Of a stretch of DNA of 64,000 bases, positions 42,436 to 52,178 are shown in pieces. The position numbers and the translations under genes were made by a program. The notes below the pieces were generated by a model. The model saw nothing but the letters and a program-made list of their open reading frames with translations, made no database searches and was not told where the DNA came from. How positions within the stretch are numbered: position 1 is the stretch's first letter; every line of letters begins with the position of its first letter. Source of the stretch: Synechococcus sp. PCC 7336 (lineage in GTDB: Bacteria > Cyanobacteriota > Cyanobacteriia > Thermostichales > PCC-7336); assembly GCF_000332275.1 (NCBI RefSeq), contig NZ_CM001776.1, forward strand, positions 124,001 to 188,000, given 5' to 3'.

Positions 42436-45078
42436 CTACTGAGCCTCAACCTGGAACTTCGAAACCGATGCCTGCAAGTTCGACGCCACCCCCACCAGTT
42501 CCTGCAGCGACTCTGACATCTCTTGCGATTCGGCGGACGTGTTTTGGGCGATCGCCACCACCTCCTGCATGGTTTGGGTCACCGCTGCCGAAGCTGCGGT
42601 CTGAGATTCAGTACTTCTAGAAATGGACTGCAGCAGTTCGTCTGCCTTCTGACTGATGGAGGCTAGACGCTGCAGCGTGCTCTTAGTGCGGCTGACCAAT
42701 TGCGTCCCTTCCACCACGTGGGTGGTGCTGGCTTCCATCTGCTGTAACACGTCGCCGGTTTCAGCCTGAATCGTGGTGACGAGCTGTTCGATTTCTTTGG
42801 TGGATTCCGTCACCCGTTCCGCCAGCCGTCTGACTTCGTCCGCCACAATGCGGAAGCCTTGGCCGTTTTCCCCCGCCCGAGCCGCCTCAATTGAGGCGTT
42901 AAAGGCCAGCAGGTTGGTTTTTTCCGAAATGCTGGAAATAATCCCGACAATCTTGGAAATCTCTTGGGAGGATTCCGCCAGTCGCTTCACCTTCTTGGAG
43001 GTTTCGGCGGCACTGTTGCGGATATTGTCGATGCTGCTGACCGTTTGGTCCATGGTGGCTTCGCCCTCTTGGGTGGCCTCCAGGGTCAAGTGGGCAATAT
43101 CGGCTGCCTCCTGCGCGGATTCCGCCACCGTCTGAATCGATTGGCTCATGCCTTCTACCGAAGTTAGGGCTGTCAAAATGGCCCGAGCCTGGTTGGTGGC
43201 TTCCCGCGCTAGCTTTTGCACCGACTCTTCACTTTGGTTGGCGGAGGTTTGCACCTGTTCGGAGGTGGTTTGGACTTTAGACACCAAGTCCTGCAGGTTG
43301 CGCACTGTGGCGTTAAAGGCATCCCCCACCGAACCCATTTCGCCACTGTCCACCTTGGCTCTAACGGTCAAGTCCCCTTCCCTCGCCCCTTCAATGTCCA
43401 GCAGCAGTTGCACCACTTCCCGCTGCAGTTGCTCTTTCTCCTGTCGTTGGAAGTCAGCCTCCGCTTGTCGCTGCTGCGATTGCTCGGCCATAGCCTGCTC
43501 TTGCTGGCCGATGTTTGCGGCCATTTCGTTAAAGTTTTGCGTCAGTGCGCCAATTTCGTCGCTGGCAATCACTTCGGCACGAACGGTGCGATCGCCCTTG
43601 GCAAAGTCCTTTGTGGCCTGTATCAGTTTTTTGATCGGGCGCACAAACGACCGGGTCAGCCAACCGGCCAATAGAAAGTCCATCCCCACTGCTAAAACGG
43701 CAATGCCCGCTTGTAAACCAATATTGCGTCGCACCAGTGCCCCAGCAGTTGCTTCGGGAGTACCCCGTACCATCACCGCCACGGGATTGCCAGAAAAATC
43801 TGTTAGGGCGCTGGCGGCCAGCGTGTATTTCGCATCCCCAATTCTTTGGGCTTGAGCGGTGACAATCTCGCCCTCAGCGGCGATCGCCCGCTCCAGAATC
43901 GACACATCGGGCAGTTCGAGACGATCGAGATCGGTTCGGGCAGCCGTTCGAGCTGCTTGCATGGAATCATCGTTGGAACTGTCACTGACAAATGCGGTGG
44001 ATAAAACGTAGTCCCCATCGCCTTCCACCTGATAAACGGCACTGTAGCCACCGTCAAATGCGTTGACCGTGTTGGCCGCGATCGCGAATTTTTGGTTGAC
44101 GATGTCTCCCGAGACGAGAGCGCCAACCACCCGACCTTCCGCTCTGACCGGTGTGACGGTATAGCGTACGAGGGCGTCTTCACCCTCTGTCAGGCCCTCT
44201 GGCAAGGGGGGATTTTCTCGCGTTAGATCTTCCCAACTGACGATTTCGCTGGTCTTGATTTGCTCTGGATTGGCCAAGACTGCGGTGACCAAACCGTCGG
44301 GGTCGAACGCTTCGCCACGGCGATCGGCATTGGCACTGGCAATAATGCGGCGATCGGCCCCCACCAAGGTCGCATACTCGATCCTGCGGGCACTAATTTC
44401 ATTGCGCAGAATGGCTTCCACTTGCGCTTTGAGTTCGGGAGACAGCTCTTCGCCATTGCTATAAGCCGAAGCTGCTGCAATCACCGCCGCATTATCCGAC
44501 TGGCCCCGGAAACCGAAACCCATTTGGTTGATTTTGATGTTGTAGTTGATGTCGTTAACGGCGAGTTCCGATTCGGCCTGCGATCGCAGCTGGGTCTGGC
44601 TACTGGTTACCAACAACACCATGCTCAAACCGGCCAGACCGAAGACGGAAAACAATTCCGAGCTAAACAAACCCACATACTGCTTGCCGCGCACGGGTAG
44701 GTTCGCCAGCCGACTCCATAAGCCTTTTGACTTGGGCTCGGGCATCCTCAGGCTTTCAACCGCAGGAGTGGAACTGGAGCCAAATCGAGGGCTGAAGCTA
44801 GCCAGCTCTTCGACTGGCTTCGTCCTTAGCTCGGCAGGATGAGCAATCTCCAGAGCATCCAAGGCTCTGCGGGCACTGGTCCCCAAACTGCCATTGGGAT
44901 CGCTCTCTACAACTTGCCAGTATAGTTCTTTCGCCGCTTCAATATTTCCCGCTTGTTCCAAGGTATGTGCTTGAGAAATCTGGGCGATGAGTTGATTGAT
45001 GTCGGGGGTAAAGCCAGTCGTAGAGACGCTTGCGAGAGAGGAGCGGGAGTTGGAAAGACGGGAGTTGGTGGCAGTCAT
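42436..45078 (-). CDS. pilJ: methyl-accepting chemotaxis protein PilJ
   Basis: This is 880 residues: a soluble N-terminus (about 1-140) with a TPR-like helix pair, a membrane segment at 143-159 and a large extracytoplasmic sensor to about 450. A second membrane segment, two HAMP-like units and the signalling hairpin with tip [20 protein letters not shown] complete it. No GAF or bilin-binding domain is present, so this is PilJ-type, not the photoreceptor PixJ. The soluble N-terminal extension before the first membrane segment is typical of cyanobacterial PilJ. Its ATG overlaps the pilI stop (ATGA). Confidence 0.9.
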   Translation of the reverse strand: MTATNSRLSNSRSSLASVSTTGFTPDINQLIAQISQAHTLEQAGNIEAAKELYWQVVESDPNGSLGTSARRALDALEIAHPAELRTKPVEELASFSPRFGSSSTPAVESLRMPEPKSKGLWSRLANLPVRGKQYVGLFSSELFSVFGLAGLSMVLLVTSSQTQLRSQAESELAVNDINYNIKINQMGFGFRGQSDNAAVIAAASAYSNGEELSPELKAQVEAILRNEISARRIEYATLVGADRRIIASANADRRGEAFDPDGLVTAVLANPEQIKTSEIVSWEDLTRENPPLPEGLTEGEDALVRYTVTPVRAEGRVVGALVSGDIVNQKFAIAANTVNAFDGGYSAVYQVEGDGDYVLSTAFVSDSSNDDSMQAARTAARTDLDRLELPDVSILERAIAAEGEIVTAQAQRIGDAKYTLAASALTDFSGNPVAVMVRGTPEATAGALVRRNIGLQAGIAVLAVGMDFLLAGWLTRSFVRPIKKLIQATKDFAKGDRTVRAEVIASDEIGALTQNFNEMAANIGQQEQAMAEQSQQRQAEADFQRQEKEQLQREVVQLLLDIEGAREGDLTVRAKVDSGEMGSVGDAFNATVRNLQDLVSKVQTTSEQVQTSANQSEESVQKLAREATNQARAILTALTSVEGMSQSIQTVAESAQEAADIAHLTLEATQEGEATMDQTVSSIDNIRNSAAETSKKVKRLAESSQEISKIVGIISSISEKTNLLAFNASIEAARAGENGQGFRIVADEVRRLAERVTESTKEIEQLVTTIQAETGDVLQQMEASTTHVVEGTQLVSRTKSTLQRLASISQKADELLQSISRSTESQTAASAAVTQTMQEVVAIAQNTSAESQEMSESLQELVGVASNLQASVSKFQVEAQ

Positions 45079-45587
45079 GGGTTTACTGACAAACGACGAG
45101 AGAAACTGTTGGCTCTGAGGGTGCGAAATACAGCGGCAATATCGAGGATGGCAACTAATGAATCACCCACCGGGACAATGCCGTGCAAATAAGGACGAAC
45201 TTGCTTTGATAATTGACTGGGCAGCGGTTTGAGCTGGCGGGGGTCGAGGTTAATTACCCCTTTCAATTCGGTGACGAGACAGCCCACCTGCGGGAGCTCG
45301 GCCGTGTCGAGATTGTTCGCTTGGCGATCGCGACTCAGTGCCAGCAAGGTCAGCTTCTCGGCAGAGCCCCCCGATCCCCTAGGGGTTTCTACCCCTAGCA
45401 GAGCGGCCAAATCTAAAACCCACAGCAACCGCCCCCGCTGATTCACCACTCCGGGCAGGTGGGGAGGGACGCCGGGAATCGCGCAGATGTTGCGGCGCAC
45501 CTCAGTCATGGCTTCACTGGTATTTTCCAGCGGCATCGCCAATTGCACTCTAGGTCCGAGTTGAATCTGAAAGTATTCCTTCAGCAT
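45075..45587 (-). CDS. pilI: CheW-like adaptor PilI
   Basis: This is a CheW domain of about 170 residues ([20 protein letters not shown] and [17 protein letters not shown] are the standard CheW strands). It links PilJ to PilL. I place the start at the ATG giving [11 protein letters not shown]; an upstream ATG at 45641 would add 18 residues. The stop overlaps the pilJ start by 4 bp. Confidence 0.88.
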   Translation of the reverse strand: MLKEYFQIQLGPRVQLAMPLENTSEAMTEVRRNICAIPGVPPHLPGVVNQRGRLLWVLDLAALLGVETPRGSGGSAEKLTLLALSRDRQANNLDTAELPQVGCLVTELKGVINLDPRQLKPLPSQLSKQVRPYLHGIVPVGDSLVAILDIAAVFRTLRANSFSRRLSVNP

Positions 45588-45715
45588 GGGTTGCGACTGC
45601 CGAGAGTGAGAGAAGTGGGGAACAGTGGTTCTGGAAGGCACGGCGCTGCCCGAACGCGTTCGGGACTTGCAGCCATTTGTGGAAAAGATTTTGCCGAGCT
45701 GCGATCGCGCGGAGA

Positions 45716-46084
45716 TTAGTGCAGATATTGCTGCACGGTGGTCATAAATTCATTGGGGGCAAAGGGTTTGGTAATGTAGGCATTTCCCCCCTGTCGCAAG
45801 GCCCAAAACTGGTCGAATTCTTTGTCTTTTGAGGAGCAAAAGATGACGGGAATGCTGTCAAATTCGGAAGATTGGCGCAGCTCGCGGCAAAAGTCGAGGC
45901 CAGTGGCCCCCGGCATAATGATGTCGAGCACAATCATATCTGGCTTGGCGGGGCTTTTCTTCAACCATTCCCAGGCTTCTTCGGCAGAGCTGGCAAACTG
46001 AACGTGGTGTCCTGCATTTTGTAGCAGCGAGACAATTAATTGCTGTTCGGCGCGGGAATCTTCAACCACTAAGATAGATTTCAT
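45716..46084 (-). CDS. pilH: CheY-like response regulator PilH
   Basis: This is a 122-residue stand-alone receiver. The acidic pocket (VVEDSRAE), phospho-Asp in MIVLDIIMPG, Ser/Thr in VIFCSS and Lys in YITKPFAP are all present. It has no output domain, as for PilH, which acts as phosphate sink or motor-binding protein. Its ATG overlaps the pilG stop by 4 bp. Confidence 0.92.
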   Translation of the reverse strand: MKSILVVEDSRAEQQLIVSLLQNAGHHVQFASSAEEAWEWLKKSPAKPDMIVLDIIMPGATGLDFCRELRQSSEFDSIPVIFCSSKDKEFDQFWALRQGGNAYITKPFAPNEFMTTVQQYLH

Positions 46085-47208
46085 ACTTGAGGTACCTTTG
46101 ATGAAATGAGGCGTTCAATGCGAGACAAGAGGTCTTGAGAATTGAACGGTTTGGTGATGTAATCCGTCGAGCCAGCCATGCGGGCTCGCAAGCGATCGAT
46201 CGCACCATCGCGGCCGGTCAACATCAGAATCGGCACGTCTTTTAATGCAGCAGATTGCCGCAGTAGCCGACAGAGCTCGTAGCCACTAATCTCCGGCATC
46301 GTAATGTCCAGCAAAATGGCACTGGGTTTGCGACGCACTAGCGCTGTCAGAGCCCGAGCCGGTTCCAGCAACTCCAACACGTCGTATCCAGCCGATTCGA
46401 GGGTTAAGCGAACTTTCCGCTGTACCGCTTTGCTGTCATCAATACAGGCGATGGTAAGTCGGGGCCGATCGCTCGCCGCCTGCAGGTTACCCAACCGAAT
46501 GGCACCACTTTCCACCAGCGGGCCGATCAGTTCGGCCAGCCTCAGAACATCGACTGAGAAACATTCGGCCATGCGATAGAGACAGGGGGATTCATCCAGC
46601 AGGGCATCGAACCGATCGCGAGGGGGGAGGTGCCTCAGTAGCTCGCTCAAATGCTCGAACAGTTGCCCTCGATCGCCTGAAACAATCCGCTGAAAGGGGG
46701 AGGGGATGGTGGGACGCAATTGTCGCCAGCGCTGAATCTGCGTCCTGCGAGAGGCGATCGCCGTTTGGATCGGTACGTCCAGCAAAATGGGATCTAGGCC
46801 CAAAACCCGTTCGAATTGAATGTCGGTCTGCGGAATTGCCAACAGTTGGGTCATCCCCTCGCTGGTAACTTCCAGGAGCGCCTGTCGCACTTGCTTCAGG
46901 GTGAGTTCGCCAGATTGCCAAAAGTGGCAAATCAGATCGTAGGGGCCGAGGGATGGGATAGGATGCCATGCGAGGCTGGGAAAATTGGAACTGAGACAAT
47001 ATTTCAATCGGTCTAGATCCCCTTGAGTACTGGCAGCAAAATGCAGCTTTCCATTACCCACAACAACCTCCCAGAAGATGCCGCTGCCCTCTTTATCGTG
47101 AAAAACCAATCGCCCCGAAAGACGATTATCGATAATTCTCCTCAGTACTTTGGCAGGGGAGGAGTTGGATCGAGGTGAACTTGAAGGTAAAGGCGCGCTA
47201 GCAACCAT
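46081..47208 (-). CDS. pilG: PatA-family response regulator PilG
   Basis: Residues about 15-250 are a PATAN-type N-terminal domain (LRRIIDNRLSGRLVFHD), and the C-terminal 125 residues are a receiver with CIDDSKAVQRKVR, LLDITMPEISGYEL and ITKPFN. This architecture is that of cyanobacterial PilG/PixG and PatA, which bind PilB or related targets to steer pili. I chose ATG 47208; a TTG at 47229 would add seven residues. It is the first gene of the operon, which overlaps or abuts down to pilL. Confidence 0.9.
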   Translation of the reverse strand: MVASAPLPSSSPRSNSSPAKVLRRIIDNRLSGRLVFHDKEGSGIFWEVVVGNGKLHFAASTQGDLDRLKYCLSSNFPSLAWHPIPSLGPYDLICHFWQSGELTLKQVRQALLEVTSEGMTQLLAIPQTDIQFERVLGLDPILLDVPIQTAIASRRTQIQRWRQLRPTIPSPFQRIVSGDRGQLFEHLSELLRHLPPRDRFDALLDESPCLYRMAECFSVDVLRLAELIGPLVESGAIRLGNLQAASDRPRLTIACIDDSKAVQRKVRLTLESAGYDVLELLEPARALTALVRRKPSAILLDITMPEISGYELCRLLRQSAALKDVPILMLTGRDGAIDRLRARMAGSTDYITKPFNSQDLLSRIERLISSKVPQV

Positions 47209-47643
47209 GCAAACCTCGCTGCGAGACAAATTTCATGTTTCATGGGAAGCCCAGAGGCAGATAATTGAGATCGCGAGCAATGACAGCCCGACAATGACAG
47301 ACCGAATCTGAGCCAATCGATTCCCGGGAAGCGGCCCGAGAATTTCATCCGATGCGTAGCGCATGATGCACCTGCACAACCGCGATCTTACCCAGACCGT
47401 ATACTTTGATTAACTTGCCACTAGTTTTTCCTGAGAACCTTTCAAACGGACATCAACGGACATCCCTTGCTGCAACGGCAGGTGAGACTGTTGGCTTAGG
47501 TTACAGGTTTGTTTGCGTCCTACTTCAAATATCGGGCATTCCTGACAAACCTATTGATTTCGACAGGTCCATCTCTTCAGCCGATCGCCTACCCGCCGCA
47601 AACGCCAGTTGGCCTCAGATAAAGATCTAGTTTTTGGAGATAT
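47209..47643. other. divergent intergenic region
   Basis: I see no gene between pilG (leftward) and the Nit1C cluster (rightward). The promoter of the pil operon should lie at the left end, but no boxes are clear. The NtcA-type promoter of the right-hand operon starts at 47644. Confidence 0.5.
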
Positions 47644-47685
47644 GTAGTCAGAGTTACAAAAGACCGGATCTTTACCTCGTAAGCT
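47644..47685 (+). promoter_or_regulatory. NtcA-activated promoter of the Nit1C operon
   Basis: GTA at 47644-47646 and TAC at 47655-47657 are separated by exactly 8 nt, matching the NtcA palindrome GTAN8TAC. After 22 nt comes TAAGCT at 47680-47685, a TAN3T -10 box. This is the class II NtcA promoter layout, and no -35 box is needed. Transcription would start near 47692. It implies induction under nitrogen limitation, as known for sll0783 in Synechocystis. Confidence 0.85.
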
Positions 47686-47775
47686 ACGCCCATTCATGCA
47701 AAGACAGCCGATTTCAGCTCGATGGAGCGGGTTCGAGATCGAGTTGTGATGCTTTGCGAATCGAGGAATGCAGCT

Positions 47776-48258
47776 ATGCCTGAAGTCACTTTTCCCGCCT
47801 ATAAAACGGGCGATTTTTTAGTAGATTATGAAGAAAAAGTTTTTCCCGATGTTCAGGCTGAACCTGGGGAGAAAGCGCTCGTCACCTTCCACACGGTTGC
47901 ATTTGAGGGCTCGATTGGGCTCGTCAATCTGTTGCAAGCCACCCGTTTGATTCGCAAAGGCTTCGAAACCTCCGTGCTGCTCTACGGTCCTGGCGTTACC
48001 CTCGGCGTGCAGCGGGGCTTTCCCAAGCTGGGAGATGGGGCATTTCCCGGTCACCTAGCCATGAACGACCAACTGGTCAAGATTATGGAAGAAGGGGGGA
48101 AAGTTTACGCCTGCAGATTTGCGCTACAAGCACTGTACGGCCATGGCGAACCTTCTTTGATCCCCGGCATTACTCCCATTAATCCCCTCGATGTTTTGGA
48201 CATCGTATTAGTCCATCGCAAAGAGGGAGCCTTTATTTTGGATACCTGGACGATGTAG
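47776..48258 (+). CDS. Sll0783/MSMEG_0572 family nitrogen-starvation protein
   Basis: This is 160 residues from ATG 47776, which has GAGGA 8 nt upstream; ATG 47722 in frame would add 18. [20 protein letters not shown] and [15 protein letters not shown] are family hallmarks. Homologues open the Nit1C cluster, found in Synechocystis (sll0783, needed for normal PHB formation in nitrogen starvation) and in cyanide-using bacteria. Its biochemical role is unknown. The last base pair of its TAG comes from an IS remnant that begins at 48257. Confidence 0.88.
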   Translation: MPEVTFPAYKTGDFLVDYEEKVFPDVQAEPGEKALVTFHTVAFEGSIGLVNLLQATRLIRKGFETSVLLYGPGVTLGVQRGFPKLGDGAFPGHLAMNDQLVKIMEEGGKVYACRFALQALYGHGEPSLIPGITPINPLDVLDIVLVHRKEGAFILDTWTM

Positions 48259-48453
48259 TGACTACTCTCACCGCTACCCCTACGGGGCTAGCGGGAGCTT
48301 CTCAGACTCACGAGTGAGAGTTGCTGTTTCACAGGCATCCCAGCGGATAAGCCTCCACAGCCAGAGAGCGGTAGTCCAACCGCCCTGCGTTTAACTATCC
48401 TATCCCCCTCACCGCCAAACGCTCTGCGTTCTGGCGGGAGTACCCCGGAGGTC
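48257..48453 (-). mobile_element. 197-bp deletion derivative of the IS200/IS605 element
   Basis: In reverse orientation it contains the 56-bp left end and 131-bp right end of the element at 36692-38491, joined by 10 unrelated bases, with tnpA and tnpB gone. Both subterminal hairpins are kept and the right-end hairpin is a better palindrome than in the full copy. It fills the whole gap between two Nit1C genes: the upstream stop codon includes its first bases, and the downstream ATG touches its last base. Confidence 0.93.
48447..48451 (+). promoter_or_regulatory. Shine-Dalgarno supplied by the IS left end
   Basis: GGAGG lies within the last 7 bases of the IS remnant. It is 5 nt from ATG 48457 and 2 nt from ATG 48454. 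The same bases, as CCTCC, form the extreme left end of the full element at 36692, so they are native IS sequence and not an adaptation made after insertion. Confidence 0.8.
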
Positions 48454-49485
48454 ATGATGGACAAATCCCCCACGATTCGAGTCGCTGCCGCACAAATCAG
48501 TCCGGTGTTATTTAGCCGGGAGGGAACGACCGAGAAGGTGCTGGCGGCGATCGCCGATGCCGCCCAACAGGGAGTGGAGCTAATCGTCTTTCCCGAGACC
48601 TTCATTCCCTACTATCCCTATTTCTCCTTCGTGCAGCCCCCTGTGCTGATGGGCAAGGAACACATGCGTCTTTACGAAGAAGCTGTGGTCGTTCCCGGTC
48701 CAGTCGTGGATGCCGTCAGCCAAGTGGCCAAAGATCGCGGCATAGTGGTGGTTTTGGGCATAAACGAGTTGGATGGGGGGTCTCTCTACAACAGTCAGTT
48801 GCTATTCGATGCGGACGGGTCGCTGTTGCTAAAACGGCGCAAGCTTACCCCCACCTTTCACGAGCGCATGGTGTGGGGACAGGGGGACGGAGCCGGACTC
48901 AAAGTGGTGGAGACTGCCGTGGGTCGGGTGGGCGCTCTCGCTTGCTGGGAGCATTACAACCCTCTGGCGCGCTATGCCTTGATTGCCCAGCGGGAGCAAA
49001 TTCACTGCGCCCAATTCCCCGGTTCGATGGTGGGGGATATCTTTGCCGAGCAAATCGAGGTCACCATTCGCCACCACGCTCTGGAGTCCGGCTGTTTTGT
49101 CGTCAATGCCACTGGCTGGCTGTCCGCCGAACAGGTGCGGCAGATTGCGGACGATCCCAAATTGCAGCGGGTATTGGCGGGGGGCTGCCACACCGCCATT
49201 ATCAGCCCCGAGGGAAAACACCTGTGCGAGCCCATTCGAGAGGGGGAAGGACTGGCGATCGCCGATCTGGACTTTTCTCTGATTATCAAGCGCAAGCGCA
49301 TGGTGGATGCGGTCGGTCACTACGCTCGCCCCGAGTTGCTCAAGTTGTGGATGAACAGCGACCCGCAGCCCTACTCGCTGGAGACCGGAACAGGGGCGAT
49401 CGCGCCAGCAGTCCCCCCACCGGAGGCAGAGCCTGCCCATTCCTCAAACGCGATCGCCCACTGCGACCCCCAACCGGTCGCTTGA
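48454..49485 (+). CDS. Nit1-type nitrilase
   Basis: This is a 343-residue carbon-nitrogen hydrolase. The catalytic triad is Glu48 ([10 protein letters not shown]), Lys130 ([10 protein letters not shown]) and Cys164 ([14 protein letters not shown]), with WEHYNPL typical of true nitrilases. It converts nitriles to acids and ammonia; the Nit1C enzyme is required for growth on cyanide in other bacteria. The first codons ATGATG abut the IS remnant. The ~50 C-terminal residues (Pro/Glu-rich) look disordered. It is second in the operon. Confidence 0.93.
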   Translation: MMDKSPTIRVAAAQISPVLFSREGTTEKVLAAIADAAQQGVELIVFPETFIPYYPYFSFVQPPVLMGKEHMRLYEEAVVVPGPVVDAVSQVAKDRGIVVVLGINELDGGSLYNSQLLFDADGSLLLKRRKLTPTFHERMVWGQGDGAGLKVVETAVGRVGALACWEHYNPLARYALIAQREQIHCAQFPGSMVGDIFAEQIEVTIRHHALESGCFVVNATGWLSAEQVRQIADDPKLQRVLAGGCHTAIISPEGKHLCEPIREGEGLAIADLDFSLIIKRKRMVDAVGHYARPELLKLWMNSDPQPYSLETGTGAIAPAVPPPEAEPAHSSNAIAHCDPQPVA

Positions 49486-49536
49486 GTCAACCCTTTCCCA
49501 ACCCAACCGTTCCTGCAGTCGAGCCTAGCCAAGTCA

Positions 49537-50643
49537 ATGAATAAACAACGATTGATTACCGAGCTGCAATCCCGAGGACTGAACCTCTGCCGAGACGATC
49601 TGGGGGTGTCCGGTCGCAAGGGGGGAGCGGGACCCTCCGACCACAAGGCCGCGATCGTGGATGGTACGACCGTGATGGTGCCAGTGTTTACAGGAACCGC
49701 CTCCCAGTCCCCCTACAGCTCCAGAGCAATTCCTCAACCCCAGGCCAACCGAGAAACTCCCACCGCCACCCTGACTAAGGCTGGCGAGGCGATCGCCACC
49801 GTTCAGTTCCCCCCCGAGCCCGAGTTTTACAGTCTGACCACTGCGGATGGCATTCCCTATCGAAAAATCGCCCTGCTGCACGGTCGAGATGTGCTGGCTA
49901 CGACCGTCTTGCAAACTTGTATTCGCTATGGCGATCGCGACACTGCCTGCCAATTTTGTGCCATTGGCGAGTCTCTCGCCAGCGGGCAAACGATCGCGCG
50001 CAAAACACCCGAACAATTGGCGGAAGTGGCGGAGGCAGCGGTGCGGCTGGATGGGGTGAAGCATTTGGTGATGACCACCGGTACCCCGAACGGTCGCGAT
50101 CGCGGCGCAGCCTATTTAGCCGACTGTGCCCGTGCCATTAAAGCGAGGGTGAATCTGCCCATTCAAGCCCAGTGCGAACCCCCGGACGATTTTGTCTGGT
50201 TCGAGCGTATGAAAGCAGCGGGCATCGACAGCTTGGGTATGCATTTGGAGGCCGTTTCTGCCGGGGTGAGAGCCCGCATTATGCCCGGAAAAGCGGAGGT
50301 TTCGGTGGAGACCTATATGGAGGCATTTGCCGCCGCAGTGAAGGTGTTTGGCTGGGGGCAAGTGAGTACTTACCTACTAGCAGGTTTGGGAGACAGTTTG
50401 GAGACTCTCGTGGAAACCAGCGATCGCCTCATTGCACTGGGGGTCTATCCCTTTGTGGTGCCCTTCGTGCCCATTTCCGGTACGCCGCTGGCCAACCATC
50501 CCGCCCCCAAGAGTGACTTTATGTATTCCCTTTACGAGGCGATCGGCCCCAAATTACAGGCAGCGGGCATGACCTCCGACTCAGTCAAGGCAGGATGCGC
50601 CAAATGTGGTGCTTGCTCGGCCTTATCTACGTTTGAGTCTTAA
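49537..50643 (+). CDS. radical SAM protein, MSMEG_0568 family
   Basis: This is a 368-residue radical SAM enzyme with cysteines arranged TCIRYGDRDTACQFCAIG, that is CX9CX2C, instead of the usual CX3CX2C. A second Cys-rich tail (GCAKCGACS) near the C-terminus may bind another cluster. It is a standard member of Nit1C clusters (Sll0785 type). The reaction is unknown. It starts 51 bp after the nitrilase. Confidence 0.9.
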   Translation: MNKQRLITELQSRGLNLCRDDLGVSGRKGGAGPSDHKAAIVDGTTVMVPVFTGTASQSPYSSRAIPQPQANRETPTATLTKAGEAIATVQFPPEPEFYSLTTADGIPYRKIALLHGRDVLATTVLQTCIRYGDRDTACQFCAIGESLASGQTIARKTPEQLAEVAEAAVRLDGVKHLVMTTGTPNGRDRGAAYLADCARAIKARVNLPIQAQCEPPDDFVWFERMKAAGIDSLGMHLEAVSAGVRARIMPGKAEVSVETYMEAFAAAVKVFGWGQVSTYLLAGLGDSLETLVETSDRLIALGVYPFVVPFVPISGTPLANHPAPKSDFMYSLYEAIGPKLQAAGMTSDSVKAGCAKCGACSALSTFES

Positions 50644-50700
50644 CTCAACGATCGCGATCGCTCGAACATCCCGTTCAAGTTTCTGACTCCTTTCACGCTC

Positions 50701-51219
50701 ATGGCTCAACTCAGCTACACTTTCGAACTGGCCCAATCCCCCGAACACCTGCGGGGATATTTCAACTTGCGCCAGTCGATCTTTTGCGACGAGCAACAGC
50801 TTTTTAGCCACAGCGATATCGATCGCACGGACAATATTGCCTATCCCATCGTGGCGCTCGATCGCGACTGGGTGGCAGGCGATCGCGTCGTGGGCGTCGT
50901 GCGCATTTACGAAGCAGAACCGCGCCTGTGGTACGGCGGACGCTTGGGCGTCCATGCCAGATTTCGCCGCCGGGGACGAATCGGTCAAGGGCTGATTCAG
51001 AAAGCCGTGACCACTGCCAATGCTTGGGGATGCGATCGCTTTCTGGCCACCGTGCAATGGCAAAACGTCCGCTTCTTCCGCCGCCTCCATTGGACTTCTC
51101 TGGAAGAAATCGCGCTCTGCGGCCAGCGCCATCACCTGATGGAAGCCGACCTCAACTACTATCCCCTTAACCCCGCACCTCGCATGCCCCAGCCCCTCGT
51201 TCTAGCCGAGGTGTCTTAG
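50701..51219 (+). CDS. GNAT acetyltransferase, MSMEG_0567 N-terminal type
   Basis: This is 172 residues with a GNAT fold: LGVHARFRRRGRIGQGLIQK is the acetyl-CoA binding motif A. In some genomes this domain is fused to the next protein; here the two genes overlap (TAGTG at 51217-51221). It is Sll0786-like. The substrate is unknown. Confidence 0.87.
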   Translation: MAQLSYTFELAQSPEHLRGYFNLRQSIFCDEQQLFSHSDIDRTDNIAYPIVALDRDWVAGDRVVGVVRIYEAEPRLWYGGRLGVHARFRRRGRIGQGLIQKAVTTANAWGCDRFLATVQWQNVRFFRRLHWTSLEEIALCGQRHHLMEADLNYYPLNPAPRMPQPLVLAEVS

Positions 51220-52178
51220 TGCTAGCCGCTGTTGTGGAGCAAGTGCGTCAGTCGTTCGGCCTTCGGCAAAAACAGGATATTCAATGGGCTGCTCGCTATC
51301 TTGCTTCGACCTCTCGCGGGATCGCGATGGGGGATGACTGTGCGGCGATCGCCGATGGCGACTCCTATTTGCTGCTAGCCGCTGAGGGTCTGTGGCCGCA
51401 GTTCGTCAGCGATGAACCCTGGTTTGCCGGCTGGTGTGGGGTGATGGTGAATGTCAGCGATATCTATGCGATGGGGGGCACCCCGATCGCTGTTGTGGAT
51501 ACCCTGTGGTGTCAGAGCCCTGCTGCTAGCGCTCCCCTCTGGGAGGGGTTGCGAGCTGCCGCTAATGCCTATGGCGTCCCGATTGTGGGGGGGCACACCA
51601 ACTGTCACAGTCCTTATGATGGCCTGTCAGTGGCGATCTTGGGCCGAGCCACCCACCCCATTTCCAGCTTTACAGCGCGGCCAGGGGACTGTCTGATGGT
51701 GGCCGTCGATTTGCAGGGGCAGCGGTTCAAACGCTATCCCTTTTGGAATGCAGCAACGCAGGCCGATCCCGCTCGCCTGCGATCGCAGTTAGCTCTGTTG
51801 CCCCAACTGGCCGAGATGGAACTGTGCAATAGCGGTAAAGACATCAGTATGGGGGGCGTTTTAGGCACGGCGCTGATGTTGCTGGAAGCCTCGCGGGTGG
51901 GTGCGGACCTGAGCATGGAGGCCATCCCGCGCCCATCCGATATACCCCTGTCGGAGTGGTTGCACTGTTTCCCCAGCTACGGTTTTTTGTTGAGTGTCAG
52001 TCCCCCAAATGCCCCGACTGTCAGGGACTTGTTTTTGCAGCAGGAGTTGAGTTGCGAGGTTGTCGGCACGGTTGCGGGCGATCGGCAGGTGTGCCTCCAC
52101 TCAGGTCAGCAGTCGGCGCTGTTGTGGGATTTCGAGCGAGAAGCCCTGACGGGATTTGCGGGGGAGTCCTGCCCGTGA
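51219..52178 (+). CDS. AIR synthase (PurM)-related protein, Sll0787 family
   Basis: This is 319 residues with a PurM/ThiL-type ATP-binding N-half (MGDDCAAIADGDSYLLLAAEG; GGTPIAVVDTLW; GGHTNCHSPY) and a PurM C-terminal half. Members of this superfamily phosphorylate or cyclise amide-like substrates using ATP. GTG 51219 overlaps the previous stop. The TGA overlaps the GTG of the glycosyltransferase gene (GTGA at 52175-52178). Confidence 0.87.
   Translation: MLAAVVEQVRQSFGLRQKQDIQWAARYLASTSRGIAMGDDCAAIADGDSYLLLAAEGLWPQFVSDEPWFAGWCGVMVNVSDIYAMGGTPIAVVDTLWCQSPAASAPLWEGLRAAANAYGVPIVGGHTNCHSPYDGLSVAILGRATHPISSFTARPGDCLMVAVDLQGQRFKRYPFWNAATQADPARLRSQLALLPQLAEMELCNSGKDISMGGVLGTALMLLEASRVGADLSMEAIPRPSDIPLSEWLHCFPSYGFLLSVSPPNAPTVRDLFLQQELSCEVVGTVAGDRQVCLHSGQQSALLWDFEREALTGFAGESCP

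Noticed and set aside
42436-45078. PixJ-type phytochrome-like photoreceptor
   Set aside because: The chemoreceptor has no GAF domain or bilin-binding Cys motif, so PilJ is the better name.
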